Shown here in pieces: positions 16,495-25,426 of a DNA stretch of 64,000 nt. Each line of letters opens with the position of its first letter. The first letter of the stretch is position 1. The notes below the pieces were generated by a model. The model was given only the letters and a program-made list of their open reading frames with translations, had not been told where the DNA came from and searched no databases. Source of the stretch: Bradyrhizobium sp. CB1717 (GTDB lineage: Bacteria > Pseudomonadota > Alphaproteobacteria > Rhizobiales > Xanthobacteraceae); NCBI RefSeq assembly GCF_029714325.1, contig NZ_CP121666.1:5332001-5396000 (forward strand), in the 5' to 3' direction. The position numbers and the translations under genes are program-made.

Positions 16495-18584
16495 CCCTCG
16501 GCGCTTGCGGCGAGCACCGCGAGCGCGGCCGACAGGCGCAGCAACGGATCGTCCCATTCGCGGGGGCTGCGCTGGCGGAACAGCCGCATGGTCGGATACC
16601 ACGGGCTGTCCTCGCGATCCCGCAGCCAGCGCCAGTCGAGCGCATACGGCGTCAGCATCCACACCGGACGTCCCAGCGCGCCGGCAAGATGCGCAACCGA
16701 CGTGTCGACGGCGATGACGAGATCGAGCGCCGCGACGGCTGCCGCGGTGTCGGCGAAATCGCCGAGCGCCGGCGCAAGATCGATGATGTCCTTGCCGAGC
16801 GCGGCCAGCACCGCAGCATCCTCCGGCCGCGGCTCCTTTTGCAGGCTGTAGAGCTGCACGCCTGGCATCACGAAACGCAGCAGCACGGCTTCGGCCGACA
16901 GCGAACGCTGCCGGTCGCCCTTGTGCCTGGCATTGCCGGCCCAGACCACGCCGACCTTCAGTGCCGTCACGTCCGCAAGCGCCGCGCGCCAGCGCGACAA
17001 TTTTGCGGGATCGGGATGGAGGTACGGGACATCAGCCGGAATGGTGTCGAGCGCGGTGCCGAAGATGCGCGGCAGGCTCATCAGCGGCAGTTGCAGATCG
17101 AACGGCGGCAGCGGCACGCCGCGCGGGATCACGGTCACGTCGGGCAGCTGCTGCAGCAGTGCGGCGAGCGCGGGCTGAACCTGCAGAATGATCCGGCCGC
17201 CTCGCGCCGTCATCATCGGCACGTAGCGCACGAAATGCAGGGCATCGCCGAGGCCGTATTCGGCAAAGAGCAGCAAGGTGCGGCCCTCGAGCGGCTCGCC
17301 TTGCCATTCCGGCTCGTCGAATACGGGATCGCCGTCCGACAGCGTCTTGCACTTCCGCCGCCAGCGATAGGCTTCGAAACCTTCCGCGAAGTCGCCGTTC
17401 ATCAGCAGGAAATGCGCATGGTTGTATTGCGCGAGGGGCTGCCTGGGATCGAGCGCGATCGCACGATGCGAGACCGCGAGCGCCTCGTCGATCTCGCCGG
17501 CATTGCGCAGCGCGACCGCGAGATTGGCGTGGCCCTTGGCATAATCAGGATCGGCGACGACCGCACAGCGGTGCGCCGCGACCGCGTCGGCAGCGCGCTC
17601 CTGCTTCTCGAAGATGATGCCGAGATTGGTCCAGGCCGGGGCGTGATCGGGCTTGAGCAGCAGCGCGTGCTCGCAGGCGGAGATCGCCTCGTCCAGTTCA
17701 CCGAGCTCGGAGAGACAGGCACCGAGATTGCTGGCGATCAAATGGTCCGACGGATCACGCGCAAACGTCTGCCGATAGATCTCGGCCGCCTCCTGCAGAT
17801 GACCGGCCTCGTGCAGGACGAGGCCGAGCAGGCGCAGCGCCGGACCATTGTCCGGCGCAAGCGCGATGGCGCGGCTGTACTGGGCGATGGCGTCTTCGAG
17901 CAATCCACGCCGATAGAGCACCTCGCCGAGATTGCAGAGCAGCCCGGGATCATCGAGGTCTTCGGCAAGCGCGCGGCGAAAGGCCACTTCCGCCTCGTCG
18001 AGGCGCGCCTGGTCCACGAGGAGATTGCCGAGATTGAGCCAGGCGCCGCGATACGAAGGCTCCCGCGCGATGACCGCGCGATAGGCCTCTTCGGCCTCGG
18101 CGAGCCGCCCCTGCTCCGCGAGCACGACGGCGAGGTTGAAGCACGCCCGTGTCAGTTGCGCATCGAGCGCCAGCGCGCGGCGATAGGCGGCCTCGGCCTC
18201 GTCGAAGCGCGCGAGCTCGCCGAGCGCGACGCCGAGCTTGTTGTGCAGGCCGGCATCGTCAGGCCGCCGCACCAGCGCGCGCCGGAATGCGGCGACCGCC
18301 CCTTCCTGCTCGCCCTTGACGGCAAGCGCATCACCGAGCGTCACGAGCGCCGGCGCGTGGTCGGGATCGACGCGGAAGATGCGGCCGAGCAGCGCAGCGC
18401 CGTCAGCCGCACGGTCGCTGATGAAGGCGGCCACAGCGGCCAGATGCAGCGCCGGGACGTAATCCGGATCGCTCTTCAGGATCTCCGCGCAGAGCGCGTC
18501 CGCCTTATCCGGACGCCCCGCCGCAAAATGCTCCGCCGCCTGCAACACAATCGGATTCACAGCCGCATCGCGCACGATACCCAC
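16491..18584 (-). CDS. Tetratricopeptide-repeat protein with C-terminal glycosyltransferase-like domain
   Basis: A 697-residue protein. Residues about 10-410 are at least eleven TPR units with the A/G/Y/P periodicity ('AFRRALVRRPDDAGLHNKLG', 'YRRALALDAQLTRACFNLAV' and so on). The remaining 270 residues contain 'LLFAEYGLGDALHFVRYVPM' and 'IAVDTSVAHLAGALGRPVWML', which match the nucleotide-sugar end of GT-B/glycosyltransferase-9-like domains found in large TPR proteins of rhizobia. Such proteins are thought to act in surface glycan or protein glycosylation; the substrate is unknown. A GTG start at 18584 follows a GGAGCTTGAGGG purine stretch. It converges on the oxidase gene with overlapping stops. 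Confidence 0.82.
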   Translation of the reverse strand: MGIVRDAAVNPIVLQAAEHFAAGRPDKADALCAEILKSDPDYVPALHLAAVAAFISDRAADGAALLGRIFRVDPDHAPALVTLGDALAVKGEQEGAVAAFRRALVRRPDDAGLHNKLGVALGELARFDEAEAAYRRALALDAQLTRACFNLAVVLAEQGRLAEAEEAYRAVIAREPSYRGAWLNLGNLLVDQARLDEAEVAFRRALAEDLDDPGLLCNLGEVLYRRGLLEDAIAQYSRAIALAPDNGPALRLLGLVLHEAGHLQEAAEIYRQTFARDPSDHLIASNLGACLSELGELDEAISACEHALLLKPDHAPAWTNLGIIFEKQERAADAVAAHRCAVVADPDYAKGHANLAVALRNAGEIDEALAVSHRAIALDPRQPLAQYNHAHFLLMNGDFAEGFEAYRWRRKCKTLSDGDPVFDEPEWQGEPLEGRTLLLFAEYGLGDALHFVRYVPMMTARGGRIILQVQPALAALLQQLPDVTVIPRGVPLPPFDLQLPLMSLPRIFGTALDTIPADVPYLHPDPAKLSRWRAALADVTALKVGVVWAGNARHKGDRQRSLSAEAVLLRFVMPGVQLYSLQKEPRPEDAAVLAALGKDIIDLAPALGDFADTAAAVAALDLVIAVDTSVAHLAGALGRPVWMLTPYALDWRWLRDREDSPWYPTMRLFRQRSPREWDDPLLRLSAALAVLAASAEG

Positions 18585-18632
18585 CCCTCAAGCTCCGAGA
18601 TGCGGGTTAAACGCGCGAGATCGAAAATTCCG

Positions 18633-19469
18633 TCAGTCGGCGCGCTCAGTGAGCAGTGTCCTGATCCGGTCGGCATCCTCTGGCGTCGCCGGGTTGTAGA
18701 CGATCATGCTGAGGTCGGAGCGGCCCTCGACGTTGAAGCTCGAATATTCGAACGACATGGTGCCGTGAACGGGATGGCGCAGCCGCTTGGTGCCGTCGCC
18801 ATGATGCCGCACGTCATTATCGCGCCAGAGCGCGGCGAATTCCGGGCTGGTGCGGCACAGCTCGTCGACGAAATCGGCGACATGCGAGACGGCGCCGGCA
18901 CGCGCGGCATCCGCCCTGAACGCCGCCACCACGAAGCGCGCCACGCTGTCCCAGTCGTATTGCGCGGCGCGCACGCGCGGATCGCAGAAGATGAAGCGCA
19001 GGATGTTGCGCTGGCCCGGCGGGATCGCCCCATAGTCGGTCAGCACCACGCTCGCAGCGCGATTCCAGGCGACGACGTCCCAGGTCGCAGTCCGCACCAA
19101 TGCAGGGCTGAACGCGAGCGCATCGAGCACGCGCTGCAGCCGCGGCGAGACTCCCTCCGCCGCCTGATAACGCACCTCGGGTGGGCGGCCGAGGCCGATC
19201 AGGAACAGATGCTCGCGCTCGACATCGGTCAGCATCAAGGCGCGGGCGATGCGATCGAGCACGTCGGCCGACGGAGCCCCGCCGCGGCCCTGCTCCAGCC
19301 AGGTGTACCAGGTCGGGCTGATATTGGCGCGCTGCGCCACCTCCTCGCGACGGAGCCCGGGCGTGCGCCTGCGGCTGCCGCTGAGGCCGAACGCGGCGGC
19401 ATCGAGCCGGGTGCGGCGGTCCTTCAGGTAGGTCCCGAGCAGGTTCTCGGCGGGGGCGGTCTCGCTCAT
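18633..19469 (-). CDS. HTH transcriptional regulator with MmyB-like ligand-binding domain
   Basis: A 278-residue regulator with an N-terminal XRE helix-turn-helix (residues about 10-80: 'LKDRRTRLDAAAFG ... RTPGLRREEVAQRANISPTWYTWLEQGRG'). A MmyB-type domain follows ('FSPALVRTATWDVVAWNRAA', 'NILRFIFCDPRVR', 'HPVHGTMSFEYSSFNVEGR'), which in related regulators binds a lipid-like ligand. This class very often represses a divergent short-chain dehydrogenase gene, exactly the arrangement here with the gene at 19562. Confidence 0.9.
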   Translation of the reverse strand: MSETAPAENLLGTYLKDRRTRLDAAAFGLSGSRRRTPGLRREEVAQRANISPTWYTWLEQGRGGAPSADVLDRIARALMLTDVEREHLFLIGLGRPPEVRYQAAEGVSPRLQRVLDALAFSPALVRTATWDVVAWNRAASVVLTDYGAIPPGQRNILRFIFCDPRVRAAQYDWDSVARFVVAAFRADAARAGAVSHVADFVDELCRTSPEFAALWRDNDVRHHGDGTKRLRHPVHGTMSFEYSSFNVEGRSDLSMIVYNPATPEDADRIRTLLTERAD

Positions 19470-19483
19470 CCTGTTAGCTATTA

Positions 19484-19516
19484 TACCCCGATAACGTCAC
19501 TACTTTACCCGGATAA
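19484..19516. promoter_or_regulatory. Candidate operator: tandem TACCCSGATAA repeats
   Basis: TACCCCGATAA at 19484-19494 and TACCCGGATAA at 19506-19516 are near-identical direct repeats 22 bp apart (two helical turns), centred in the 92-bp gap between the MmyB-type regulator and the SDR gene. Each contains a partial palindrome (TTA-CC-GG-TAA-like). The position overlaps where both divergent promoters must be, so repression of both genes is likely. Confidence 0.55.
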
Positions 19517-19561
19517 GTCTAGCGCAGATGGTCCTCGCCACCAACCCCGAGGAGATATCTC

Positions 19562-20446
19562 ATGCGCGTATTCGTCACCGGCGCCACCGGCTTTGTCGGC
19601 TCCGCCGTCGTTCGCGACCTGATCGCCGCCGGCCACGCGGTCACCGGCCTTGCCCGGACCGACGGCAGTGCGGCCGCCGTCGCGGCGATGGGCGCCGCGG
19701 TCCATCGCGGCTCGCTGGAGGACCAAGCCTCCTTGCGCAGCGGCGCGGCCGCATCCGACGGCGTGCTCCACCTCGCCTTCAACCACGACTTCTCGAAATT
19801 CACCGAGAATTGCGAGCTCGACCGCCGCGCCATTCTGGCAATCGGCGAGGAGCTCAAGGGCTCCGAGCGCCCGCTGATCGTCACGTCAGGCGTGGCCTTG
19901 CTCGCGCCCGGACGCCTCGCGACCGAGGACGATGCCGCGGCGCGCTACTTTCCGCGCGTCTCGGAAGCGACCGCCGAGGATCTCATGCAGCAAGGCGTCC
20001 GCGCCAGCATCGTGCGGCTGCCGCCCACGACCCATGGCGAGGGCGACCACGGTTTCGTCCCGCGCCTCATCGCAATCGCCCGCGAGAAAGGCGCTGCGGC
20101 CTATATCGGCGATGGCAGCAACCGCTGGCCGGCCGCGCACCGCTTCGACGCCGCGCGTGTCTACCGGCTCGCGCTGGAGCAAGGCGCATCCGCCCGCCGC
20201 TATCACGCCATCGCCGAGGAAGGCGTGCCGTTCAAGACGATTGCCGAAGTGATCGCCAAACGGCTCGGCGTGCCCGTGGTCGCGAAGTCCAGTGACGAGG
20301 CCGAGTCCCATTTCGGATGGTTCGCACGGTTCGCCAGCATTGACGTTCCGACCTCGAGCGCGAAGACGCGTGCGGCACTCGGTTGGGAGCCCAAAGAAAA
20401 AGGGCTGATCGAGGATCTCGACCAGCCCTATTACTTCGAGGTCTGA
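19562..20446 (+). CDS. NAD-dependent epimerase/SDR family oxidoreductase
   Basis: A 294-residue extended/atypical short-chain dehydrogenase. The N terminus 'MRVFVTGATGFVGSAVVRDL' is the TGATGFxG nucleotide-binding loop. The usual YxxxK catalytic pair is not evident: after 'SGVALLAP' the expected Tyr/Lys site is occupied by 'DDAAARYFPRVSEATAEDL', so the activity may be non-classical, as in the atypical SDR groups. GAGGAG lies nine bases before the ATG. The divergent MmyB-type regulator probably controls it. The substrate is unknown; related proteins are often annotated as putative NAD-dependent epimerases. Confidence 0.87.
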   Translation: MRVFVTGATGFVGSAVVRDLIAAGHAVTGLARTDGSAAAVAAMGAAVHRGSLEDQASLRSGAAASDGVLHLAFNHDFSKFTENCELDRRAILAIGEELKGSERPLIVTSGVALLAPGRLATEDDAAARYFPRVSEATAEDLMQQGVRASIVRLPPTTHGEGDHGFVPRLIAIAREKGAAAYIGDGSNRWPAAHRFDAARVYRLALEQGASARRYHAIAEEGVPFKTIAEVIAKRLGVPVVAKSSDEAESHFGWFARFASIDVPTSSAKTRAALGWEPKEKGLIEDLDQPYYFEV

Positions 20447-20466
20447 CAGCGTGGCTCGCGTCCGGA

Positions 20467-21801
20467 TCAGTCTGTCGTGATCGCCGTCTCCATGTCGGTC
20501 GGGTCGACCTGCTTGGAGAGGTTGGCGTTGAGCTTGTCGCGGTCGAGCTCACCCTCCCACCAGGCGACGATCACGCAGGCGACGCCGTTGCCGCACAGAT
20601 TGGTCAGCGCACGGCACTCGCTCATGAACTTGTCGATGCCGAGCACGATCGCCATGCCCGGCACGAGGCGCGGATCGACCACGGCGAGCGTTGCCGCCAG
20701 CGTGATGAAGCCCGCACCGGTGATGCCGGAGGCGCCCTTCGACGTCAGCATCGCCACCACCAGGATGGTCAGCTGCTGGCCGAAGGAGAGATCGACGCCG
20801 AGCGCCTGGGCGATGAACAGCGTCGCCAGCGTCATGTAGATGTTGGTGCCGTCGAGGTTGAACGAGTAGCCCGTGGGCACCACGAGGCCGACCACCGACT
20901 TCGAGCAGCCGAGCCGCTCCAGCTTCTCCATCAAGGACGGCAGCGCGCTTTCCGACGACGATGTGCCGAGCACGATCAGCAGCTCGTCCTTGATGTAGGC
21001 CAGGAACTTGAAGATCGAGAACCCCGCCATGCGCGCGATGGTGCCGAGCACGACGAACACGAACAGCGCGGCCGTGACGTAGAACGTCGCGATCAGGCCG
21101 ATCAAATTGAGGATCGCGCCGGTGCCGAACTTGCCGATGGTGTAGGCCATCGCACCGAACGCGCCGATCGGCGCCGCACGCATCACGATGGAGATGACGC
21201 CGAACACCGCATGCGCGGCATCGTCGATGAAGCTGCGGATGGTGTGGCCGCGCTCACCCAGGCTCATGATGGCGAAGCCGAACAGCACCGAGAACAGCAG
21301 CACCTGCAGGATCTCGCCTTGCGCGAAGGCGCCGACCACGGTGTCCGGAATGATGTGCAGCACGAAGTCGACGGACTTCTGGCCGGCGGCCTGCTTGGCG
21401 TAGTTCGCAACGGCCGCCTCGCTCGCCGCCGCATTGCCGAAGCCTGCGCCCGGCCTGACGAGATTGCCGACGATGAGACCGATCACCAGCGCGAAGGTCG
21501 AGACGACCTCGAAATAGACCAGCGCCTTGACGCCGATGCGCCCGACCTTCTTGGCGTCCTGGATGTGCGCGATGCCCGACACCACGGTGCAGAAGATGAT
21601 CGGGGCGATCACCATCTTGATCAGCTTGATGAAGCCGTCGCCCATCGCCTTGATCCAGTCGTTGGTGGCGAACGACGGCCAGAGCCAGCCGACGATGGCG
21701 CCGAGCACGATGGCGATCAGCACCTGGACATAGAGAATCTTGTACCACGGCTTGGCTGCGGCCGGCGCGACCGGCGCCCCCGCCATCGTTGTCGTCGTCA
21801 T
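20467..21801 (-). CDS. dctA: C4-dicarboxylate:cation symporter DctA
   Basis: A 444-residue inner-membrane transporter of the DAACS family that imports succinate, malate and fumarate with protons or sodium. Visible hallmarks are '[18 protein letters not shown]', the serine-rich loop '[21 protein letters not shown]', and the substrate-binding motif '[18 protein letters not shown]'. Length and order match DctA. GGGGAG lies seven bases before the ATG. In rhizobia dctA supplies carbon in symbiosis and is usually controlled by DctBD and sigma-54; no dctBD genes are adjacent and I see no clear GG/GC sigma-54 site, so this may be a second copy or differently regulated. Confidence 0.93.
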   Translation of the reverse strand: MTTTTMAGAPVAPAAAKPWYKILYVQVLIAIVLGAIVGWLWPSFATNDWIKAMGDGFIKLIKMVIAPIIFCTVVSGIAHIQDAKKVGRIGVKALVYFEVVSTFALVIGLIVGNLVRPGAGFGNAAASEAAVANYAKQAAGQKSVDFVLHIIPDTVVGAFAQGEILQVLLFSVLFGFAIMSLGERGHTIRSFIDDAAHAVFGVISIVMRAAPIGAFGAMAYTIGKFGTGAILNLIGLIATFYVTAALFVFVVLGTIARMAGFSIFKFLAYIKDELLIVLGTSSSESALPSLMEKLERLGCSKSVVGLVVPTGYSFNLDGTNIYMTLATLFIAQALGVDLSFGQQLTILVVAMLTSKGASGITGAGFITLAATLAVVDPRLVPGMAIVLGIDKFMSECRALTNLCGNGVACVIVAWWEGELDRDKLNANLSKQVDPTDMETAITTD

Positions 21802-21826
21802 CGTTTCACTCCCCCTCGAACATTGG

Positions 21827-21853
21827 GGCCAGCCAAGATCAACTTGGCCGGCC
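21827..21853 (-). repeat. Imperfect hairpin between bioY and dctA
   Basis: Arms GGCCAGCCAAG and CTTGGCCGGCC (one mismatch) around a five-base loop lie in the 84-bp gap between bioY and dctA. No T-run follows on the minus strand, so it is either a weak terminator for bioY, a processing site between the two, or a REP-like element. Confidence 0.4.
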
Positions 21854-21885
21854 CTGTCAATTGGAACCGATCGGAATGGTGCGCT

Positions 21886-22497
21886 TTACCCGCGGCGATC
21901 GACGATCCGGCGCGCCGCCGGCATCAGCGTCGCGCCCAGCGCGTTCTTGACCAGGGACGCCGCGATGAACGGCGCAAGGCCCACTTGCCAGGCCTTGGCC
22001 ACGCCCAGACCGAGGCCGAAGGCCAGCCAGCCGAAGCCGGCGGCCAGGATGACGATGTGGCCGACGGCCATCGCGGCGAACAGCAGCACCACGCTGCGAT
22101 CCCAGCCGCGCTCGGCGAGCCAGCCGGTCACGAAGGCAGCGAGGACGAAGCCGAACAGATAGCCCGCGGTCGGGCCGACCAGCGGTGCAATCCCACCCAC
22201 GGGACCGGCGAACACCGGCAGGCCAAGCGCACCCTCGGCGAGGTAGGCGATCATGGTTGCGCTGCCAAGGCGCCAGCCATAGGCGGCGCCGATCATCAGC
22301 ACCACCAGCGTCTGCAACGTCATGGGCACGTAAGGCAGCGGCAGGTTGACCTTGGCTGATAGCGCCATCAAGGCAGTGCCGAGCGCAATCAGCACGACTG
22401 CGCGCAGTGCACCGACTGTTTCGCCCGGACGGGTCGGCCACATCAATCCGGCGAGAGGAGAATGCGTGGCGGCGCTGGGCGCGGAACGGTCAGACAA
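21886..22497 (-). CDS. bioY: Biotin transporter substrate-specific component BioY
   Basis: A 203-residue integral membrane S-component that binds and imports biotin, alone or with an ECF module. The family signatures are present: 'KVNLPLPYVPMTLQTLVVLMIGAAYGWRLG' and 'LPVFAGPVGGIAPLVGPTAGYLFGF', the conserved glycine-rich biotin-site segment. The gene starts 33 bp after the aminotransferase stop on the same strand. No bioMN genes are nearby, as is common. I looked for a BioR palindrome (TTATMKATAA) upstream and did not find one. Confidence 0.92.
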   Translation of the reverse strand: MSDRSAPSAATHSPLAGLMWPTRPGETVGALRAVVLIALGTALMALSAKVNLPLPYVPMTLQTLVVLMIGAAYGWRLGSATMIAYLAEGALGLPVFAGPVGGIAPLVGPTAGYLFGFVLAAFVTGWLAERGWDRSVVLLFAAMAVGHIVILAAGFGWLAFGLGLGVAKAWQVGLAPFIAASLVKNALGATLMPAARRIVDRRG

Positions 22498-22530
22498 GTT
22501 GCACTCCGGAAGGCTGGCGAAAACTGGCGG

Positions 22531-23718
22531 CTATTTAAGCCAGTGAGCGATCCGGTCAACTGCCTCCCGCATCTCTTCTGCCGAACGGGCATAAGAGAAC
22601 CGTATGAATGAACGGCCATGGATGGGATCGAAATCGACGCCAGGCGTCGCCGCCACATGGGCCTGCTCCAGCATCTGCTTGGCGAACTCGAAGCTGTCGG
22701 AGGTGAAATCCGAGACGTCGGCATAGAGGTAGAACGCACCATCAGCCGGCAGGAACTTGCTGAGGCCCGCTTTGGGCAGTCCCTCGATCAGGATGCGCCG
22801 GTTTTCCTGATAGCCGTGCTTGATCTCCTCCATCTCGGCGGCGCCGTCGAAGGCGGCCTCGGCGGCGATCTGCGACAGCGCGGGCACCGAGATCGACAGG
22901 TTCTGCTGCAGCCGCTCGATCGGGCGCACCAGAATCTCCGGCACGACCATCCAGCCGACACGCCAGCCCGTCATGCAAAAATACTTCGAGAACGAATTGA
23001 TCACGAGTGCGTGGTCGGACAGCGTCACCGCCGTCACCGCCGGAAACGCGTAATCCAGCCCGTGATAGATCTCGTCCGAGATGAAGCGGATTTTGGCGTC
23101 TTCCGCCGCCGTGATCAGGCCGGAGAGCGCCTCGCGGGACATCATCGTTCCCGTTGGATTGGCGGGACTGCCGACCAGCACGCCCTTCAGCGGCGCCTTG
23201 CGATGGGCGGCCAGCAGCGCCTCGCCGGTGAGCGCGTGCCGTGTCTCGTTCGTGGTCTCGATCAGCACCGGCTCGCAGCCGAGCGCGGTCAGGATGTGGC
23301 GGTATGGCGGATAGCCCGGCACCGTCACCGCGACGCGGTCCCCAGGCTCGAACATCGACAGGAACGCGAGGATGAATCCGCCGGACGAGCCCGTCGTCAC
23401 CACGATCCGCTCGGGGCTGACGTCACAACCATGGACGTCGCGATAGTGCCGCGCGATCCGCTCACGTAAGGAAGGGATGCCGAGCGCGGAGGTATAGTCG
23501 ATCCGGCCGGCCTCGAGCGCGGCATGGGCGGCCGCGATCGCGGTTTTCGGCGCGCCGGCCGCGGGCTGGCCGACCTCCATGTGGATGACATGACCGCCGG
23601 CGGCCTCGATTCGGGCGGCGGCGGCCATCACGTCCATCACCATGAAGGGGGGAACGTCGCTGCGGCGGGAGGGCTCGAGCCACTGCCCCAACCGGTTCCT
23701 CAATGTCGCATCCTGCAT
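22531..23718 (-). CDS. Pyridoxal-phosphate aminotransferase, class I/II
   Basis: A 395-residue fold-type I aminotransferase. The PLP-binding lysine is in 'NSFSKYFCMTGWRVGW', preceded by the cofactor-contact sequences 'SPANPTGTMM' and 'ISDEIYHGLDYA'; the substrate-carboxylate arginine is likely in 'SFIRFSYA' near the C terminus. The family transfers amino groups between aspartate, aromatic or branched amino acids and 2-oxoglutarate; the specificity is not clear. It is the first gene of a probable aminotransferase-bioY-(dctA) series. Two copies of a 12-bp repeat lie about 80-110 bp upstream of its start. Confidence 0.9.
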   Translation of the reverse strand: MQDATLRNRLGQWLEPSRRSDVPPFMVMDVMAAAARIEAAGGHVIHMEVGQPAAGAPKTAIAAAHAALEAGRIDYTSALGIPSLRERIARHYRDVHGCDVSPERIVVTTGSSGGFILAFLSMFEPGDRVAVTVPGYPPYRHILTALGCEPVLIETTNETRHALTGEALLAAHRKAPLKGVLVGSPANPTGTMMSREALSGLITAAEDAKIRFISDEIYHGLDYAFPAVTAVTLSDHALVINSFSKYFCMTGWRVGWMVVPEILVRPIERLQQNLSISVPALSQIAAEAAFDGAAEMEEIKHGYQENRRILIEGLPKAGLSKFLPADGAFYLYADVSDFTSDSFEFAKQMLEQAHVAATPGVDFDPIHGRSFIRFSYARSAEEMREAVDRIAHWLK

Positions 23719-23797
23719 CGATTTCTGCTATTTCGCTGGCGGACCGGTCCGTCCGGTCCTTCAAAACGGGGCGCTTGCGCCCCAGACTGGCCGCATT

Positions 23798-23825
23798 GTA
23801 CGGCTCATAAGGGGTACGGCTCATA
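23798..23825. repeat. Direct repeat GTACGGCTCATA (two copies, 16-bp period)
   Basis: GTACGGCTCATA occurs at 23798-23809 and 23814-23825 in the gap between the divergent aminotransferase and M48 protease genes. It may be a regulator site or a small slippage duplication. Confidence 0.5.
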
Positions 23826-23894
23826 GGCCATATCGCGTATCCGGTCCGCCGCCAATCGCCAAAACCAATCACGAAAACTGCATTCCAGGTCCCT

Positions 23895-25328
23895 TTGCCG
23901 AGACCGTTTGACCAAGACCGCTTGATGTTGCTCCAGACCGCATTGCGCAGGAAGGCCTCCGCCCTCACCGCCCTCGTCACGGCCGCGGCGATCGCACTGG
24001 CGCCGCTCCCGGCGGCACGCGCGCAGAGCAAGGGGCCGCCGATCCTGCGCGATACCGAGACCGAACAGCTGCTGCGCGAATATACCCGCCCGATCCTGCG
24101 CGTCGCCGGTCTGGAGAAGCAGAACATCCAGATGGTGATCATCAACGACAACGCGTTCAACGCGTTCGTCGCGGACGGCCGCCGCATCTTCGTCAATTAC
24201 GGCGCGATCCTCCAGTCCGAGACGCCGAACCAGATCATCGGCGTGCTCGCGCACGAGACCGGACATCTGGCCGGCGGCCATTTGTCCAAGCTGCGCGAGC
24301 AGCTCGCCAACGCGCAGACCCAGATGATCATCGCGATGCTGCTCGGCGCCGGCGCGATCGCCGCCGGCAGCACCCGCAGCTCGAGCAGCGCCGGCAACAA
24401 CGGCCTAGCCAATGCGGGCGCCGCCGCGATCGCCGGACCGCAGGAGATGATCCGCCGCACGCTGCTGTCCTACCAGCGCCAGCAGGAGGAGAACGCCGAC
24501 CGCGCCGGCGTGAAATTCCTGACCGCGACCCAGCAGTCGCCGAGGGGCATGTACGAGACCTTCAAGCGCTTCACCAGCGAGAGCCTGTTCGCCGCGCGCG
24601 GCGCCGACCCCTATCTCCAGTCGCATCCGATGCCCGCCGAGCGCGTCGCGGCACTGCAGGAGTTCGCCAGCAGCAGTCCCTATTGGGACAAGAAGGACGA
24701 TCCCGCGCTCCAGCTCCGCCACGACATGGTGCGCGCCAAGATCTCGGCCTTCATGGAGCGGCCGGAGACGGTGTATCGCCGCTATCCGCAGACCAACGAC
24801 AGCATGCCGGCGCGCTATGCCCGAGCCATCAGCACCTATCTGCACGGCGATCTGCGGAGCGCGCTCACCCAGATCGACGCCCTGATCCAGGTCCAGCCCA
24901 ACAACCCGTATTTCTACGAGGTGCGCGGCCAGGCGCTGCTCGAGAGCGGCAAGCCCGCCGAGGCCATCGCTCCGCTGCGCAAGGCTGTCGCACTCTCCAA
25001 CAACTCGCCCCTCATCGAGATGTTACTTGGGCAGGCTCTGGTTGGAACCGATAATAAAGCCTACACCGACGATGCCGTTCGGATTCTCCGCGCCGCGGTG
25101 GCGCGGGAGCCCGAGGCGGTTCTCGGTTATACCCAGCTCGCGATGGCTTATGGCCGGAAGGGCGACTATGCCGAGGCGGATCTCGCATCGGCGCAGGCCG
25201 CTTACTTGCGCGGCGACAACAAGACCGCCCGCGAGCTTGCAACGCGCGCGAAAACCCGTTTCGCCGTCGGCACGCCCGGATGGGTCAAGGCCGACGACAT
25301 CGTGGCGGCCAAGCCGCCGCGCAACTGA
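23895..25328 (+). CDS. M48 family metalloprotease with C-terminal TPR (BepA/YfgC-like)
   Basis: A 477-residue periplasmic zinc protease. The N terminus is a signal peptide (hydrophobic 'ALTALVTAAAIALAPLPAARAQ'). The zinc motif HETGH is in 'IIGVLAHETGHLAGGHLSK', with a downstream 'QEENADRAGVKFL' supplying the third zinc ligand, as in BepA. The last 170 residues are TPR units. BepA-type proteases help assemble or clear outer-membrane proteins. The start is either a TTG at 23895 or the ATG at 23925; no strong ribosome site distinguishes them. A DsbA-like gene follows about 100 bp downstream, suggesting a shared role in envelope protein quality control. Confidence 0.88.
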   Translation: MPRPFDQDRLMLLQTALRRKASALTALVTAAAIALAPLPAARAQSKGPPILRDTETEQLLREYTRPILRVAGLEKQNIQMVIINDNAFNAFVADGRRIFVNYGAILQSETPNQIIGVLAHETGHLAGGHLSKLREQLANAQTQMIIAMLLGAGAIAAGSTRSSSSAGNNGLANAGAAAIAGPQEMIRRTLLSYQRQQEENADRAGVKFLTATQQSPRGMYETFKRFTSESLFAARGADPYLQSHPMPAERVAALQEFASSSPYWDKKDDPALQLRHDMVRAKISAFMERPETVYRRYPQTNDSMPARYARAISTYLHGDLRSALTQIDALIQVQPNNPYFYEVRGQALLESGKPAEAIAPLRKAVALSNNSPLIEMLLGQALVGTDNKAYTDDAVRILRAAVAREPEAVLGYTQLAMAYGRKGDYAEADLASAQAAYLRGDNKTARELATRAKTRFAVGTPGWVKADDIVAAKPPRN

Positions 25329-25426
25329 AAACTGGAACGACGCCTTGAGACCACGACGTCACGACACCGAGCTTTGAGTCCGCCGGGACGTTTTTCGAAA
25401 CCTGCTTTGGATAAGAGGATTTGCCT

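Noticed and set aside
13714..16662. 982-codon minus-strand frame over the amidase and oxidase genes
   Set aside because: It is opposite two genes with intact catalytic motifs and has no family features or ribosome site.
16017..19622. 1201-codon plus-strand frame across the TPR and HTH regulator genes
   Set aside because: It runs through three real genes in the wrong frame or strand; the product is Arg/Ala-rich noise.
20383..22359. 658-codon plus-strand frame over dctA and bioY
   Set aside because: Antisense to two clear transporter genes; the product is a His/Asp/Arg-rich shadow.
22498..22530. BioR operator upstream of bioY
   Set aside because: No TTATMKATAA palindrome in the gap or upstream of the aminotransferase.
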